From the IMG/VR virus record IMGVR_UViG_3300037071_001703, positions 1 through 43,907 of that record: 43,907 nucleotides of DNA. One strand, written 5' to 3'. Below are positions 1 to 8,505 of the stretch, in pieces. The first letter of the stretch is position 1, and each line of letters opens with the position of its first letter. Below the pieces are notes generated by a model that did no database searches, was not told the origin of the DNA, and saw nothing but the letters and a program-made list of their open reading frames with translations. This DNA is from a virus. Both the position numbers and the translations under genes were made by a program.

Positions 1-26
1 GGATCTCCAGGGCGCTTAGGGCCTGA

Positions 27-34
27 GTGATACC
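27..34 (+). promoter_or_regulatory. GTGATACC box near the left edge
   Basis: The 8-base box GTGATACC, found in most promoters of this window, lies 37 bases before the first gene. No matching -10 hexamer is seen at the right distance, so it is more likely a regulator-binding box than a promoter. The rest of bases 1-70 shows nothing else. Confidence 0.35.
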
Positions 35-70
35 TTGGTACGGCCAGCTAAACCCCGATATGGAGATGAA

Positions 71-256
71 ATGAGCGAAGAGCCAGAGCAGGAAGAAGCC
101 GTTGATCCGGAGATGGCCGAAGCCGAGCGCCAGGACGCCGCCGCCGAGCAACTGAACGAGGTGCTCCCCGAGGGCGTCAACCAGGAGCTTCCCTCCGACG
201 CCGTCAAGCGTCTGCGGGGCGAGGACGAGGGCGAAGAAGCACCCGAGCCGGTCTGA
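71..256 (+). CDS. Small acidic protein of unknown function
   Basis: A 61-residue, strongly acidic protein (many Glu/Asp, no Cys or Trp) starting MSEEPEQEEAVDPEMAEAE. The ATG at 71 is chosen over one at 35 because a GGAGATGA ribosome site lies directly upstream and the 12 extra residues would be basic, unlike the rest. It is probably largely disordered or a short helix. It is the first gene of the forward virion-gene block and ends 16 bases before the next gene. No family is recognised. Confidence 0.6.
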   Translation: MSEEPEQEEAVDPEMAEAERQDAAAEQLNEVLPEGVNQELPSDAVKRLRGEDEGEEAPEPV

Positions 257-272
257 TCCACGGAGTCGATGA

Positions 273-680
273 GTGGCCATTCGTGTTGACCGGGAGGTCT
301 TCGACCCGGCAGCGGTTGGCCACTCAACCGGTGGCACAGCGGTCTACGACGACGGCACCCGCCAGGACGCCTGGCAGCCCAGGCCGTTCGCCACCCGTGC
401 CGAGTACGCCATCTCCGAGGCCCTGCGCCTGATGAGCATTCCCGCCGATGTGATCCGGGAGACGCGGCCGATGCAACCCCAGCAGTTGTTCCCACCGATA
501 TACGGCTATGACAACACCGAACTGACCATTGACGACGTGCTCGACACCGACCGCTGGTCGCCACAGATCCGCTCCTGGATCTCCGGGACTCCACGGCAGC
601 CTCGCCGTGTCGACAACATCGAAGACATGTGGTCAGGCACATTGAGAGGCTTCAACGCCTCTCCGAACATGGCAGGCTGA
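273..680 (+). CDS. Hypothetical protein, virion-gene block
   Basis: A 135-residue protein read from a GTG with a CGGAG ribosome site 7 bases upstream; the nearby ATG at 269 is in another frame and closes after six codons. It is rich in Pro, Arg and aromatic residues (stretches such as QQLFPPIYGYDN and DMWSGTLRGFNAS), suggesting an elongated structural or adaptor protein rather than an enzyme. It stops one base before the next ATG, so the two are probably co-translated. No family is recognised. Confidence 0.65.
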   Translation: MAIRVDREVFDPAAVGHSTGGTAVYDDGTRQDAWQPRPFATRAEYAISEALRLMSIPADVIRETRPMQPQQLFPPIYGYDNTELTIDDVLDTDRWSPQIRSWISGTPRQPRRVDNIEDMWSGTLRGFNASPNMAG

Positions 681-681
681 G

Positions 682-1581
682 ATGACTACAGGCCGTGGTG
701 ACTGGATCTACGAGATCGGTGGCCCTCCCGACCGTGGCAACCATCCCAACCGTCAGGTCCACAAGGCCAGATACGTCCCCGGCTCCGACAACGAGCACAC
801 CGAGCAGCTCAAGCTGTTCGTCACGCCCAAAGAGGTCATGGCCAACTATCGGCCTTTGGAAGGCGACCGTGAGGGGAGCGACGACATCGACTCCGAGGTG
901 GAGCGGATCTACGGCTCCGGTACCAACGCCCGGTACAACACCTACGGCTATCCCAACCATGCCAGGAACATGTTCGGGCCTACCGATGAGGCCACCCACC
1001 GCTACACCCGAACCAAACGGGGCCAGATGGAGTCCGACGAGCAGGTCTGGGACCGCAAGGCCACGGAGGCCGACGACCCGTATGGCCGTCAGGGCGCCCT
1101 CAGCGACCGTTGGGGTGGAAGGCGCGGAAGAGGCATGGGTGTGGAGCCTCATCTCACCGAGCGTTCGTACGACACCTTCGGTGAGCGGATGGACATCACC
1201 GAGCAGGACAGGACTGCCTCCAACTACACGCTCCCCGGCCAGACGGACTCGGACTTCGACCCCGAGGAGAACCGGGTACCCCTGTATCGCCACCCCGGCC
1301 GGGAGGGCAAGTTCGGGGGGCATGAGACGCTGGCCCAGAACCTCCGGGCCAGCGGCTACGACTGGTCGCGCTACGACGATGACGACTACAAGTACCCCGT
1401 CCCGCTCCAGTTCGAAAAGGAGGGGGTCGAGGCCGGGAGCCACCTGGGCTACGACAGGCCCCAGGTGCTCGGCGCCCACCACCGGGTCGCCGCGATGAAC
1501 CAGATCAACCCCGACGCCTTCATGCCGGTCGAGTACCACCCCGACTTCTGGTCGGCACACGCCAAGGGGCGCTACAAGTAA
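682..1581 (+). CDS. ParB/sulfiredoxin-fold-like protein, distal member of a phage paralogue family
   Basis: 299 residues. Residues 41-49 read EQLKLFVTP, the motif that starts the family domain in the tandem genes at 12579-16383 (QFKLFVDP, QYKLFVNP, QLQLLINP). Near residue 263 it has GAHHRVAAM followed by a PVEYH strand, the G-x-H-R signature and strand order of ParB-type nuclease/sulfiredoxin folds. The middle is Tyr/Asp/Arg-rich and probably an insertion. It differs from the tandem copies in its longer N terminus and in sitting among tail-region genes 11 kb away. Either it binds DNA or nucleotide, or it is a virion protein sharing this fold. The fold is an inference from motifs. Confidence 0.6.
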   Translation: MTTGRGDWIYEIGGPPDRGNHPNRQVHKARYVPGSDNEHTEQLKLFVTPKEVMANYRPLEGDREGSDDIDSEVERIYGSGTNARYNTYGYPNHARNMFGPTDEATHRYTRTKRGQMESDEQVWDRKATEADDPYGRQGALSDRWGGRRGRGMGVEPHLTERSYDTFGERMDITEQDRTASNYTLPGQTDSDFDPEENRVPLYRHPGREGKFGGHETLAQNLRASGYDWSRYDDDDYKYPVPLQFEKEGVEAGSHLGYDRPQVLGAHHRVAAMNQINPDAFMPVEYHPDFWSAHAKGRYK

Positions 1582-1592
1582 GGAGGCCCACC

Positions 1593-1835
1593 ATGGCCGT
1601 CAACGACAGTCGGAGCATGAATGCCGACTTCAACCAGGGCACCGTCGACAACACCTACATCCAGCTCACCCCTGGTCGGGCCAACGTCGAGTGCCCACCT
1701 GTCGAGCGCCTGGCCTGGCCCAACTTCATGGCGTGCGAGAAGTACGACGAGTCGCCCTTCCTGGAGGCAGGTATCCGCAAGTCGATGCATCCTCATGAGG
1801 TGAAGACCACGTACGGTGGCGATCGCCGCTTCTGA
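1593..1835 (+). CDS. Hypothetical protein
   Basis: 80 residues, with a strong AAGGAGG ribosome site before ATG 1593. The sequence has a Pro/Glu/Trp centre (CPPVERLAWPNFMACEKYD) and a basic C terminus. Two Cys are present but no paired zinc motif. It sits between the ParB-like gene and a small Cys-rich gene with 2-11 base gaps, so it belongs to the same transcript. No family is recognised. Confidence 0.65.
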   Translation: MAVNDSRSMNADFNQGTVDNTYIQLTPGRANVECPPVERLAWPNFMACEKYDESPFLEAGIRKSMHPHEVKTTYGGDRRF

Positions 1836-1837
1836 CC

Positions 1838-2050
1838 ATGCCCTCCACTCGACGCCAGGATGCCTTCGCCTATGGCATGGGCATCGAGGACCCCTCCTAC
1901 TCCTGCTCTGAGTGCGGGTACAAGTCGGGCAACCGCAAGAACTACCGGCGCACCGAAGACGGTGACGGCCACACTTGTTCCACTGGGCACTACACCGACA
2001 AGAACGGTGAGTTGAAGCGCCAGAAGAACCCCTACGCCAAACCTAGGTAA
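1838..2050 (+). CDS. Small zinc-binding-like protein
   Basis: 70 residues. A CSECG pair near residue 23 is followed about 25 residues later by HTCSTGH, enough to form one small zinc site; the remainder is basic and polar. It starts 2 bases after the previous stop and ends 6 bases before the HNH gene. It could be a nucleic-acid-binding accessory or a structural zinc protein; no named family is recognised. Confidence 0.6.
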   Translation: MPSTRRQDAFAYGMGIEDPSYSCSECGYKSGNRKNYRRTEDGDGHTCSTGHYTDKNGELKRQKNPYAKPR

Positions 2051-2056
2051 CTCATC

Positions 2057-2566
2057 GTGCCACGCATCGCCTCCATCTGTTCCGTCTGTGGTCGGAAAGC
2101 GCAAGCTCGCAAGCTGTGCTCGACCCACTACTCCCGGTGGCGTATCCACGGTGATCCTCTAGTGGTCGAGGGCAGTCGGCAGCTTCCTGACCTGGACATT
2201 TGGAAGAACGCCGAGAAGTTCGGTCGCTGCTGGGTGTGGCAGGGTCGATTGAACAACAAGGGCTACGCCAAGCACGGTGCTCGATACGCCCATATCATCG
2301 CCTACGAGTTGACTTACGGCCCAGTGCCTGAGGGGTTGGAGATCGACCACACCTGTCGGAACCGGGCCTGCATCAACCCCTACCACTTGGAAGCGGTCAC
2401 CCACGGGGAGAACAACCGCAGGGCCAGCCTGCTCCAGCGAGGCGAGTGTCGTAGAGGTCATCTGATCCGAGGGATCGAGGACGTGTATGTACGCTCAAGT
2501 GGTTCATTCATGTGTCTTGCTTGCGTGAGATACCGCACCAGGAGGAAGTCGTCATCCCACGCATAG
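2057..2566 (+). CDS. HNH endonuclease (free-standing, homing type)
   Basis: 169 residues from a GTG. An N-terminal zinc segment has CSVCG and CSTHYSRWRIHGDP. The HNH core reads EIDHTCRNRACINPYHLE then VTHGENNRR, the usual D-H, N and H residues with the structural Cys of HNH_3-type phage endonucleases. A further Cys set (CRRGH, CLAC) lies at the C terminus. Such enzymes nick or cut DNA and often spread as selfish genes. There is no clear ribosome site. Its 3' end overlaps the next gene, and its first codons resemble that gene's beginning, indicating insertion at the start of a pre-existing gene. Confidence 0.88.
   Translation: MPRIASICSVCGRKAQARKLCSTHYSRWRIHGDPLVVEGSRQLPDLDIWKNAEKFGRCWVWQGRLNNKGYAKHGARYAHIIAYELTYGPVPEGLEIDHTCRNRACINPYHLEAVTHGENNRRASLLQRGECRRGHLIRGIEDVYVRSSGSFMCLACVRYRTRRKSSSHA
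2060..2090 (+). repeat. Imperfect direct repeat flanking the HNH gene (left copy)
   Basis: The first coding bases of the HNH gene (CCACGCATCGC then ATCTG, CGT and TGTG) match, with gaps, bases 2557-2584 (CCACGCATAGC then ATCTG, CGT and TGTG). Both encode PRIA followed by IC and VC. The two copies bracket about 500 bp of HNH coding sequence, as expected if the element arrived by recombination at this site. Confidence 0.55.
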
Positions 2567-3129
2567 CTATCTGCAACGTGTGCATGCTCATACAGAGGTT
2601 CCCCGATGTCACCAAGGGGACGCCGATGGTTCCTGCCCGCCTGGAGTGGACCTCCGGAGAGACGTACACCTACAAGGACGACAAGGGCCATCCGGTGATG
2701 GTCCCGGCCTTCGATCCGGCTGTCGAGGACTTCGTGGAGCGGCACGAGCACGGGATCGATGACAACACCGCCCTGCGCGGATCGATACAGGTGTATGAGG
2801 TCGACCAGAAGACCTGGGACTCCGTCGATGTCGTCACCAAGATCAAAGCCGAGATGCATGAGATGACCGGCAAGTGGTACGAGGACCGCGACACCTACCG
2901 CGAAGGGGCGATCGCCTGCTACAACGAGCACGGCAACCCCGACGCCACGACCGGCTGTCGAGACTACATGGACGACTCCAAGCGCATCGGCCGTGTCCAC
3001 TACCGCGATGACCGGGGCCGGGAGCACACCATCCCCCAGAAGTTCCGCCAGTACCTGTGCTACCAGTGCCCCTACCAGCAGGCGTATATCAACGTCGAGC
3101 TTCGTAAGCGGAAGAAGTTGTATGCCTGA
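2512..3129 (+). CDS. Hypothetical protein with split Cys pairs; start disturbed by the HNH gene
   Basis: The open frame from ATG 2512 gives 205 residues, but its first 14 codons lie inside the HNH gene and ATG 2512 has no ribosome site. A strong AGGAGG at 2540-2545 instead points to codons near 2551-2557 that are not ATG or GTG (GTC, ATC). The conserved body begins IPRIAICNVC. The N-terminal CNVC and C-terminal CYQC pairs could form one zinc knuckle. The middle is acidic and polar. It stops at the TGATG that starts the tail protein. Function unknown; probably tail-associated by position. Confidence 0.65.
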   Translation: MSCLREIPHQEEVVIPRIAICNVCMLIQRFPDVTKGTPMVPARLEWTSGETYTYKDDKGHPVMVPAFDPAVEDFVERHEHGIDDNTALRGSIQVYEVDQKTWDSVDVVTKIKAEMHEMTGKWYEDRDTYREGAIACYNEHGNPDATTGCRDYMDDSKRIGRVHYRDDRGREHTIPQKFRQYLCYQCPYQQAYINVELRKRKKLYA

Positions 3130-6089
3130 TGCCCACTGTCTACGACTGGCGTACCGATAGCTCGCAACTGAGCACCAGCACCTACGAGACGTTCCTCGAC
3201 CCGGTGACGGGCAACTTCACCGTCTCGACGGTGCTGGTCTTCCCCCCTCCCAAGGGGGCGACAGGTGTGAGGATCTCGACGGCTGGTGGCTACGTGCTGC
3301 ACTTCGCCGTGGGCGATGTCACCGGCCTGACCGGCACTGTGGTCCAGCCCGACATCGTCCAGTTGTCCACCACCCTGGTCCTCCAACAGGTCGGTACCAC
3401 TGCGTCGCTGTGGTACAGCATCGATGACGAGGCCACCTGGACGTTGCAGACGACGATCACCACGCCAGCGGCCCCCAACCAGGCCGGGGCCTTCGTCTAC
3501 ACCTCGACACCGGGAACTTCGGTGACGGGCCTGATCGCTGAACCAAGACTGTTGCCCGGTGAACTGCTCAGCGGGGGCCTCCCTTCCTCCCCTGCTGAGC
3601 GGTTCCTCGACATCGGCACGGCCCCCGTCGTCCAGCCCCCGGCCCTGACCCTGAGCCAGGAGTCGATCATCCACGGCATCGTGGGCGCCCAGTTCGGGGA
3701 CTTGGAACTGGACGTGGGCAAGAGCGTCCATGTCACCCAGCGGTACGTGGACGACATCTTCATCACCGACACGGCGGCTGGTGTCCAGCGGTACTGGGTG
3801 ATCAACTGGGCGAAGTCGTTCCCCCAGGCCAACTGGGCCTTTGCCGAAACCAACTACTTCAAGGCTCCCGCCACCTACCGCCGGGAACAGTGGGCCAAGG
3901 CTCAGGCAGCAGCGACTCTGGCCTTCGATGACAACGACTGGGTGATCTTCGTGGACGCCCATGAGGGGCTGAGTTCCGACACCCGCTCCAAGCCCGACGA
4001 CTACCTGGTGGCCCCTTACGCCTCGTACCTCTACCGGGAGATCGCCAGGGCCAACGCCGCTGGGCAGGACCGCATCGTCCTGCCCTTCTTCGTCTACGTG
4101 CGGGGGTCGATCCCCCAGAACGTGCAGTACAACGACCCGTACTGGGCACAGTTCAGCGCCAAGGCCACCCAGGTCGCGTCGGCTCCGTACTACTTGCCAT
4201 ATCAGGGTATGACCAGGATCATCAAGGTATCGGCGCTGAAGAACCCCGCCTTCGACTGGACCCTCCTCGACACTCCGGTGCCGATCCCGGCCAACCAACT
4301 TCCCGAAGCCCCGTATCTCAACGCCGTTGTCGGCACTGCTACGACACCAGACCCCGGTCCGCTCCCCCGTGAGCACTGCTTCATCTTCAAGGTCCGCGGC
4401 CCTGACCTCGCCGGTAACGCCAATCAGACGGTCGTCGCCCAGTACGACGCTGACTCGCAACGCTCCTGGTTGCTGCGTCGCAGCGAGACATCTGGCGCTT
4501 TCAGCTTTGGGATGACCCCGAATGGGACAGCGGCGGGCAACCTCCTACGAAACGTCAATGCTGTCGCACCGACCGGGGCTGACGAGTGGTTGGCGATGGC
4601 CGTCAAGCTCAACGACGGCAGCAACATCTGCCGACTCACCTCGTACTCGTCCACCAACGGCACGACGTGGACACCGCTCACCAGTGACTTCAACTCCGGT
4701 GCGTCGGTCGTTCCGTTCGACAGCAACGCTGTGGTACGTATCGGTGCCTACACCACTACCGGGGATACTTGGAACGGCCGGATCTACTCGGTCGAGGCCC
4801 GGACAGGATTGGACCCCGCTGCTGGCGGCTCCGCTGCGGCAGTACCGGGGTATGTCAGCTTCCCCAACCCGAACACCTCATCGTCGCTCACCCTCCCCAC
4901 TATCACAACGCCGACCAACCTTGACGTGATGCTTCGGATCAAGAACGGCAACACACTGGCGGCTCAGTATCCGATCGGCAACTTCGGCACCAACCTCTCC
5001 TGGGGTGTGCTCACCGACGCCAGTGGTGGCCTGAGCCTGATCATGAAGAACGCTGCGGGGGGGAACGTCACCGCTGCTTACGGATCGGCGCTCAGTCCCA
5101 CCGGGTACAACTGGTGGAGGATCACCCACACAGCAGCCACTGGTGTGGTGGATATCTTCTGCCAGCCCGACTCCGATCAGGTGCCGACCACCTGGGGCAC
5201 GGTACGTGCCTCGACAACCACCAGCTTGACCGCCGCACTCTCGTCTACGACGCAGGTCAAGATTGGCGTTGGAGGGAACTTCTGGGCCGGTGAGATCCGT
5301 CAGGCGATCCTGCCCAACCACGGCTTCGATTTCAACGCTGCGACCGATCTGCCTCCCAGCATGAACCCGGCCACGGTCCCCACCATCGTGTCGAGGAGTG
5401 GACACTCGATGACGGTGACCCGTGGAGCGACACCGTTGACCATCGTGCCGACGACGGTCGGTCAGCTTTGGAAGTTCGATGCCAGCGAGTACCCCGGTAC
5501 CGGTACCAGCTACGTCGATCCGCGAGGCCGCACTTGGACACTGACCAGCGCAGCGGCGGTGGTCCCGTACCAGCCCCTCCTGGTGAAGCTGCAACTGATC
5601 ACCTACGGCTACGCCCATTGGAACCTCCAGGACATCGTGCCCCCGGCCACCGAGGTACCTGCACTGACAGCGGCCAACGACCTGGGATGGCAACAGCGGT
5701 GCCTGATGTCCAGGGTGCTGCCGATCACCGGCCTGCCCTATGGCAACCACCTCGACCCGGTCGCCACCTGGATCTCCCCGGCCTCCGATGTCGGCGGCAC
5801 GCGAGGACCGTGGTGTCTCGACCTCAAGCCCACGACAGGGGCGACGTTCCCCTTCCCACCCGAGACGCTCACAGCCGCGACGGCGATGGTCCTGTCCCCC
5901 CTGTACGACCTGATCTTCCGGCTCAACGTCCGTGACGGCCTGTGGTACGAGGCCGGGGGCCTGGGCACCGTGCCCATGTACTGGGACGCCAACGTCTCCC
6001 GTTGGGGTCCTGTGGTGGACACCAACCAGTGGCACAACACGTCCAACTACGTGCAGCCCACCCTCAACTACGTGGCGATCATCCAATGA
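3129..6089 (+). CDS. Large minor tail / receptor-binding-type protein with glycosyltransferase-like and lectin-like domains
   Basis: 986 residues, the largest gene in the window. Residues 1-150 are beta-rich. Residues about 175-420 look like an inverting glycosyltransferase (GT2) fold: FDDND then WVIFVDAHEG at 271-280, where a GT2 enzyme has its metal-binding D-x-D; here it is D-A-H. Residues about 415-560 and 575-735 look like two concanavalin/LamG-type sandwiches (for example FIFKVRGPD, LDVMLRIKNGN, WWRITHTA). The last 230 residues are Trp/Tyr-rich. Overlap with the following gene by ATGA shows coupling. It probably lies at the phage tip and binds host surface sugar. The GT-like domain may be only a binding module, and domain limits are estimates. 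Confidence 0.7.
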   Translation: MPTVYDWRTDSSQLSTSTYETFLDPVTGNFTVSTVLVFPPPKGATGVRISTAGGYVLHFAVGDVTGLTGTVVQPDIVQLSTTLVLQQVGTTASLWYSIDDEATWTLQTTITTPAAPNQAGAFVYTSTPGTSVTGLIAEPRLLPGELLSGGLPSSPAERFLDIGTAPVVQPPALTLSQESIIHGIVGAQFGDLELDVGKSVHVTQRYVDDIFITDTAAGVQRYWVINWAKSFPQANWAFAETNYFKAPATYRREQWAKAQAAATLAFDDNDWVIFVDAHEGLSSDTRSKPDDYLVAPYASYLYREIARANAAGQDRIVLPFFVYVRGSIPQNVQYNDPYWAQFSAKATQVASAPYYLPYQGMTRIIKVSALKNPAFDWTLLDTPVPIPANQLPEAPYLNAVVGTATTPDPGPLPREHCFIFKVRGPDLAGNANQTVVAQYDADSQRSWLLRRSETSGAFSFGMTPNGTAAGNLLRNVNAVAPTGADEWLAMAVKLNDGSNICRLTSYSSTNGTTWTPLTSDFNSGASVVPFDSNAVVRIGAYTTTGDTWNGRIYSVEARTGLDPAAGGSAAAVPGYVSFPNPNTSSSLTLPTITTPTNLDVMLRIKNGNTLAAQYPIGNFGTNLSWGVLTDASGGLSLIMKNAAGGNVTAAYGSALSPTGYNWWRITHTAATGVVDIFCQPDSDQVPTTWGTVRASTTTSLTAALSSTTQVKIGVGGNFWAGEIRQAILPNHGFDFNAATDLPPSMNPATVPTIVSRSGHSMTVTRGATPLTIVPTTVGQLWKFDASEYPGTGTSYVDPRGRTWTLTSAAAVVPYQPLLVKLQLITYGYAHWNLQDIVPPATEVPALTAANDLGWQQRCLMSRVLPITGLPYGNHLDPVATWISPASDVGGTRGPWCLDLKPTTGATFPFPPETLTAATAMVLSPLYDLIFRLNVRDGLWYEAGGLGTVPMYWDANVSRWGPVVDTNQWHNTSNYVQPTLNYVAIIQ

Positions 6090-6526
6090 TGACCCTCATC
6101 GTCATCGAGAACGTCTTGGCCCGCGGCGAGGACCTGAAGACGGCCCAGCCGGTCAAGACGGCCAAAGCCATGTATGACGGGTGGCGAAGCCAGAACAACA
6201 CGATCGGTTTAACGAGAGCCGATCCTGATATCGCCAGATGGTGGCTCCGCCGGGAGCACCTCGACAAGTGGTCTTCGGTACTGACATACCCCGGTAACAG
6301 CACCTGGGATCACTGGCGGGTCGACCAGGTACGCGGCTTCCTCGCTGACGGCTGGGAGATCTTCGCCTACGTCGATACCAACACGTACGTGATCGATGAG
6401 GTGAGAGAGATGGGTGTGACAACGATGTGCGTGTCATACCCCCATCAGCCACCGGGTTGGAAAGAGGTCGCCGCCCCGAGGGAGTGGGCTAGCGTCGTTG
6501 GAAGCGATCCCTGGAGTACGCCATGA
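6086..6526 (+). CDS. Hypothetical tail-region protein
   Basis: 146 residues. ATG 6086 overlaps the tail protein stop (ATGA); the frame is open further upstream but that part shadows the tail gene. The protein has a DIARWWLRREHLDKW helix and a DGWEIFAYVDTNTYVID segment that could be an alpha/beta core. Four-base overlaps on both sides tie it to the tail protein and the 660-residue protein, so a virion or tail-assembly role is likely. No family is recognised. Confidence 0.65.
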   Translation: MMTLIVIENVLARGEDLKTAQPVKTAKAMYDGWRSQNNTIGLTRADPDIARWWLRREHLDKWSSVLTYPGNSTWDHWRVDQVRGFLADGWEIFAYVDTNTYVIDEVREMGVTTMCVSYPHQPPGWKEVAAPREWASVVGSDPWSTP

Positions 6527-8505
6527 GCAGGTTGGATGAGTTTCTCTCCGGTATCAGTGACCGGCGTGAAGACGAGCCTCAGCCACCGCCGACCGGTACC
6601 ACGTTGCCCCCGCAACAGGTGACGGACCGGCCCGAACAGACGCCGACGCCTCCTCCACCGCAGCCGACGACAGGGACCACCCTGCCAGCGAACCCGGAGA
6701 GCCATCCCCCGGCTCGGCGTGTGTACGAACAGCCTCGGTTCAACATGCCCGACTACGACCGCCCACCTCCCCGCAACAGCTTCAACTCCGAGATGATCGA
6801 GCAGACGCAGGCCGCTGGTGTACCTGCGCCCAGAACTCCGACATATGAGCAGCCTCGGTTCCGGATGCCTCAGGGGACGCAGTATGACGCTGCTGGTAAC
6901 GCCATTCCTGACTCCGGTGGAACCGTCACCGGGCCGAACGCCAACCAGGCTGTCGAGGTCAACCCGTCCACCGGTTTGCCCAATGATCCGGAAGAGTATT
7001 CAGGATCGTTGGCGCCTGACTGGGTGAGCAACCTTCAACATGAGGTCAGTGAGGGCCTCGGGCTTCCCACGATCGGTGGTGCCGCTCAAACTGTTGGCGG
7101 CGCTGTTGCTGGTGCTGCTGGAGCTACCGGTCGAGCGATTGGCGGGGCCGCGAACTGGGTCCAGCGGGCAGCCCGTGGTGAGCTTGAGATGTCTCCGGAG
7201 ACGGCCGAAGCGGTCAACGAAGCGGCCCAAGGTCCGGCCGATGCTTACCAGGACATTGCTGGGGTAACCGGAGGAACCACCGAGGGTCCGCCCAATTGGC
7301 AACGGGGGTTGGGCTGGTACGCCGATACCAGCGGGGCGACTGATCTCTGGAACACCAGCCGCTCGGTCATCAGCGATCCGACCGGTGCGGCCCAGAACGT
7401 CTGGACCGCCGCCGACACAGCGGTGACCAACCCCACCGAAGTCTGGCGGGGGGCGCAGCGAATCGTTCCGATGGTGTGGGACTACTACAAGGAGAACCCC
7501 GAAGAGATCGGCAGGCTGGCCTGGGGGGCAGCCATCTCCGCAGGGACCGGTGCCATCGTCAGGAGCGGAGTTGGTGCTGCTACCTCCGCTGTTCGTGGTG
7601 CCGCAGCGTCGAGTCGTCTGGCCCGAGGTGCCACGAAGGCGATTGATGTTGCTGAGGATGCGGCACGGATCACCCGGCCTGCCCGGAGGGTCCTTGACCG
7701 GGCCGAGGATGTGGAGGATGTCGTCAACGCGGCACGTAGGGCGGCACCTCCCACAAGAGTGGCACGTCCCACGATTAGGGGGGCACTGGCCGAAGGAGCC
7801 GACACGGCCATTGAGCGGCTCGATCGCGGTCTAAATCGAGCGATTGCCACTCGGGAGGGGATTCGGAATACGGTCATGAACCTCCCCCGGCGTGCTCTCG
7901 GTATGGAGGAGAAGGATCTTCGTATTGGGGCAGTGGCTCGTGCTCGGGAGCGGGCGGCGACCCACATCACCCAGGGGGCAGGGGTTGAGGGCACCGACTC
8001 AAATTTGAAGCAATTGCTCAGCAGCCGTGTCGGTCCCACACGGCAGATGCCCGAGTTGCCCGAGGGCGTTGGTCGTCGCACCCAGGCCAACATCGAGAAC
8101 TACTGGCGCAAGAGTGCGTTCAACAAGGTGCTGCCGGGAGGTAACCCGACAGGTGAGATCAACAACGCCATCGCCATTGCCGAGGACCCCCTGGGCTATC
8201 TGGCCGACAGGTTCCTCCACGGTGGTGGTGGTGGAGAAGACGACTGGGCCACCGGTAGGTACATGACGCCTGGTCAGGCCCGTGGGTACTCCCGCTCCAG
8301 GGCGCCGGTCCAGAGGTCGGCCACCCCGACGACGCAGTCTGCCGACCAGGCGGGTTTCTACCAGAGGACGCCGGCGGCGACCATCTCACTCCAGAGTGGC
8401 ACGTCCAACCCATACACGGGTAACAGCGGCTATCAGCCGGGGCGGGGTTGGAAGATGGCGAACTCACCGATGTACCAAGACGAACAGGAACCGCTGTATG
8501 GCTGA
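6523..8505 (+). CDS. Large Pro- and Ala-rich probable virion protein
   Basis: 660 residues. Residues 1-65 are Pro/Thr-rich and disordered. The motif YEQPRF followed by MP occurs twice (near residues 68 and 107), separated by polar linker. The middle (about 175-460) is Ala/Gly/Arg-rich with long amphipathic helices such as AARRAAPPTRVARPTIRGAL. The C terminus has a GGGGG stretch and low complexity. The composition resembles internal virion or tail-tip scaffolding proteins, not an enzyme. It overlaps both neighbours. A DNA-packaged (ejected) protein is a reasonable guess from helix content and basicity. Confidence 0.65.
   Translation: MSRLDEFLSGISDRREDEPQPPPTGTTLPPQQVTDRPEQTPTPPPPQPTTGTTLPANPESHPPARRVYEQPRFNMPDYDRPPPRNSFNSEMIEQTQAAGVPAPRTPTYEQPRFRMPQGTQYDAAGNAIPDSGGTVTGPNANQAVEVNPSTGLPNDPEEYSGSLAPDWVSNLQHEVSEGLGLPTIGGAAQTVGGAVAGAAGATGRAIGGAANWVQRAARGELEMSPETAEAVNEAAQGPADAYQDIAGVTGGTTEGPPNWQRGLGWYADTSGATDLWNTSRSVISDPTGAAQNVWTAADTAVTNPTEVWRGAQRIVPMVWDYYKENPEEIGRLAWGAAISAGTGAIVRSGVGAATSAVRGAAASSRLARGATKAIDVAEDAARITRPARRVLDRAEDVEDVVNAARRAAPPTRVARPTIRGALAEGADTAIERLDRGLNRAIATREGIRNTVMNLPRRALGMEEKDLRIGAVARARERAATHITQGAGVEGTDSNLKQLLSSRVGPTRQMPELPEGVGRRTQANIENYWRKSAFNKVLPGGNPTGEINNAIAIAEDPLGYLADRFLHGGGGGEDDWATGRYMTPGQARGYSRSRAPVQRSATPTTQSADQAGFYQRTPAATISLQSGTSNPYTGNSGYQPGRGWKMANSPMYQDEQEPLYG

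Noticed and set aside
652-1560. 302-codon reverse open frame
   Set aside because: Antisense shadow of the 682 gene; composition is Val/Gly/Leu-rich as expected from reading G/C-third codons backwards, and it has no ribosome site.
3072-6086. Long reverse open frames (462 and 402 codons)
   Set aside because: Both lie opposite the tail protein, whose forward frame has domains and coupled start and stop.
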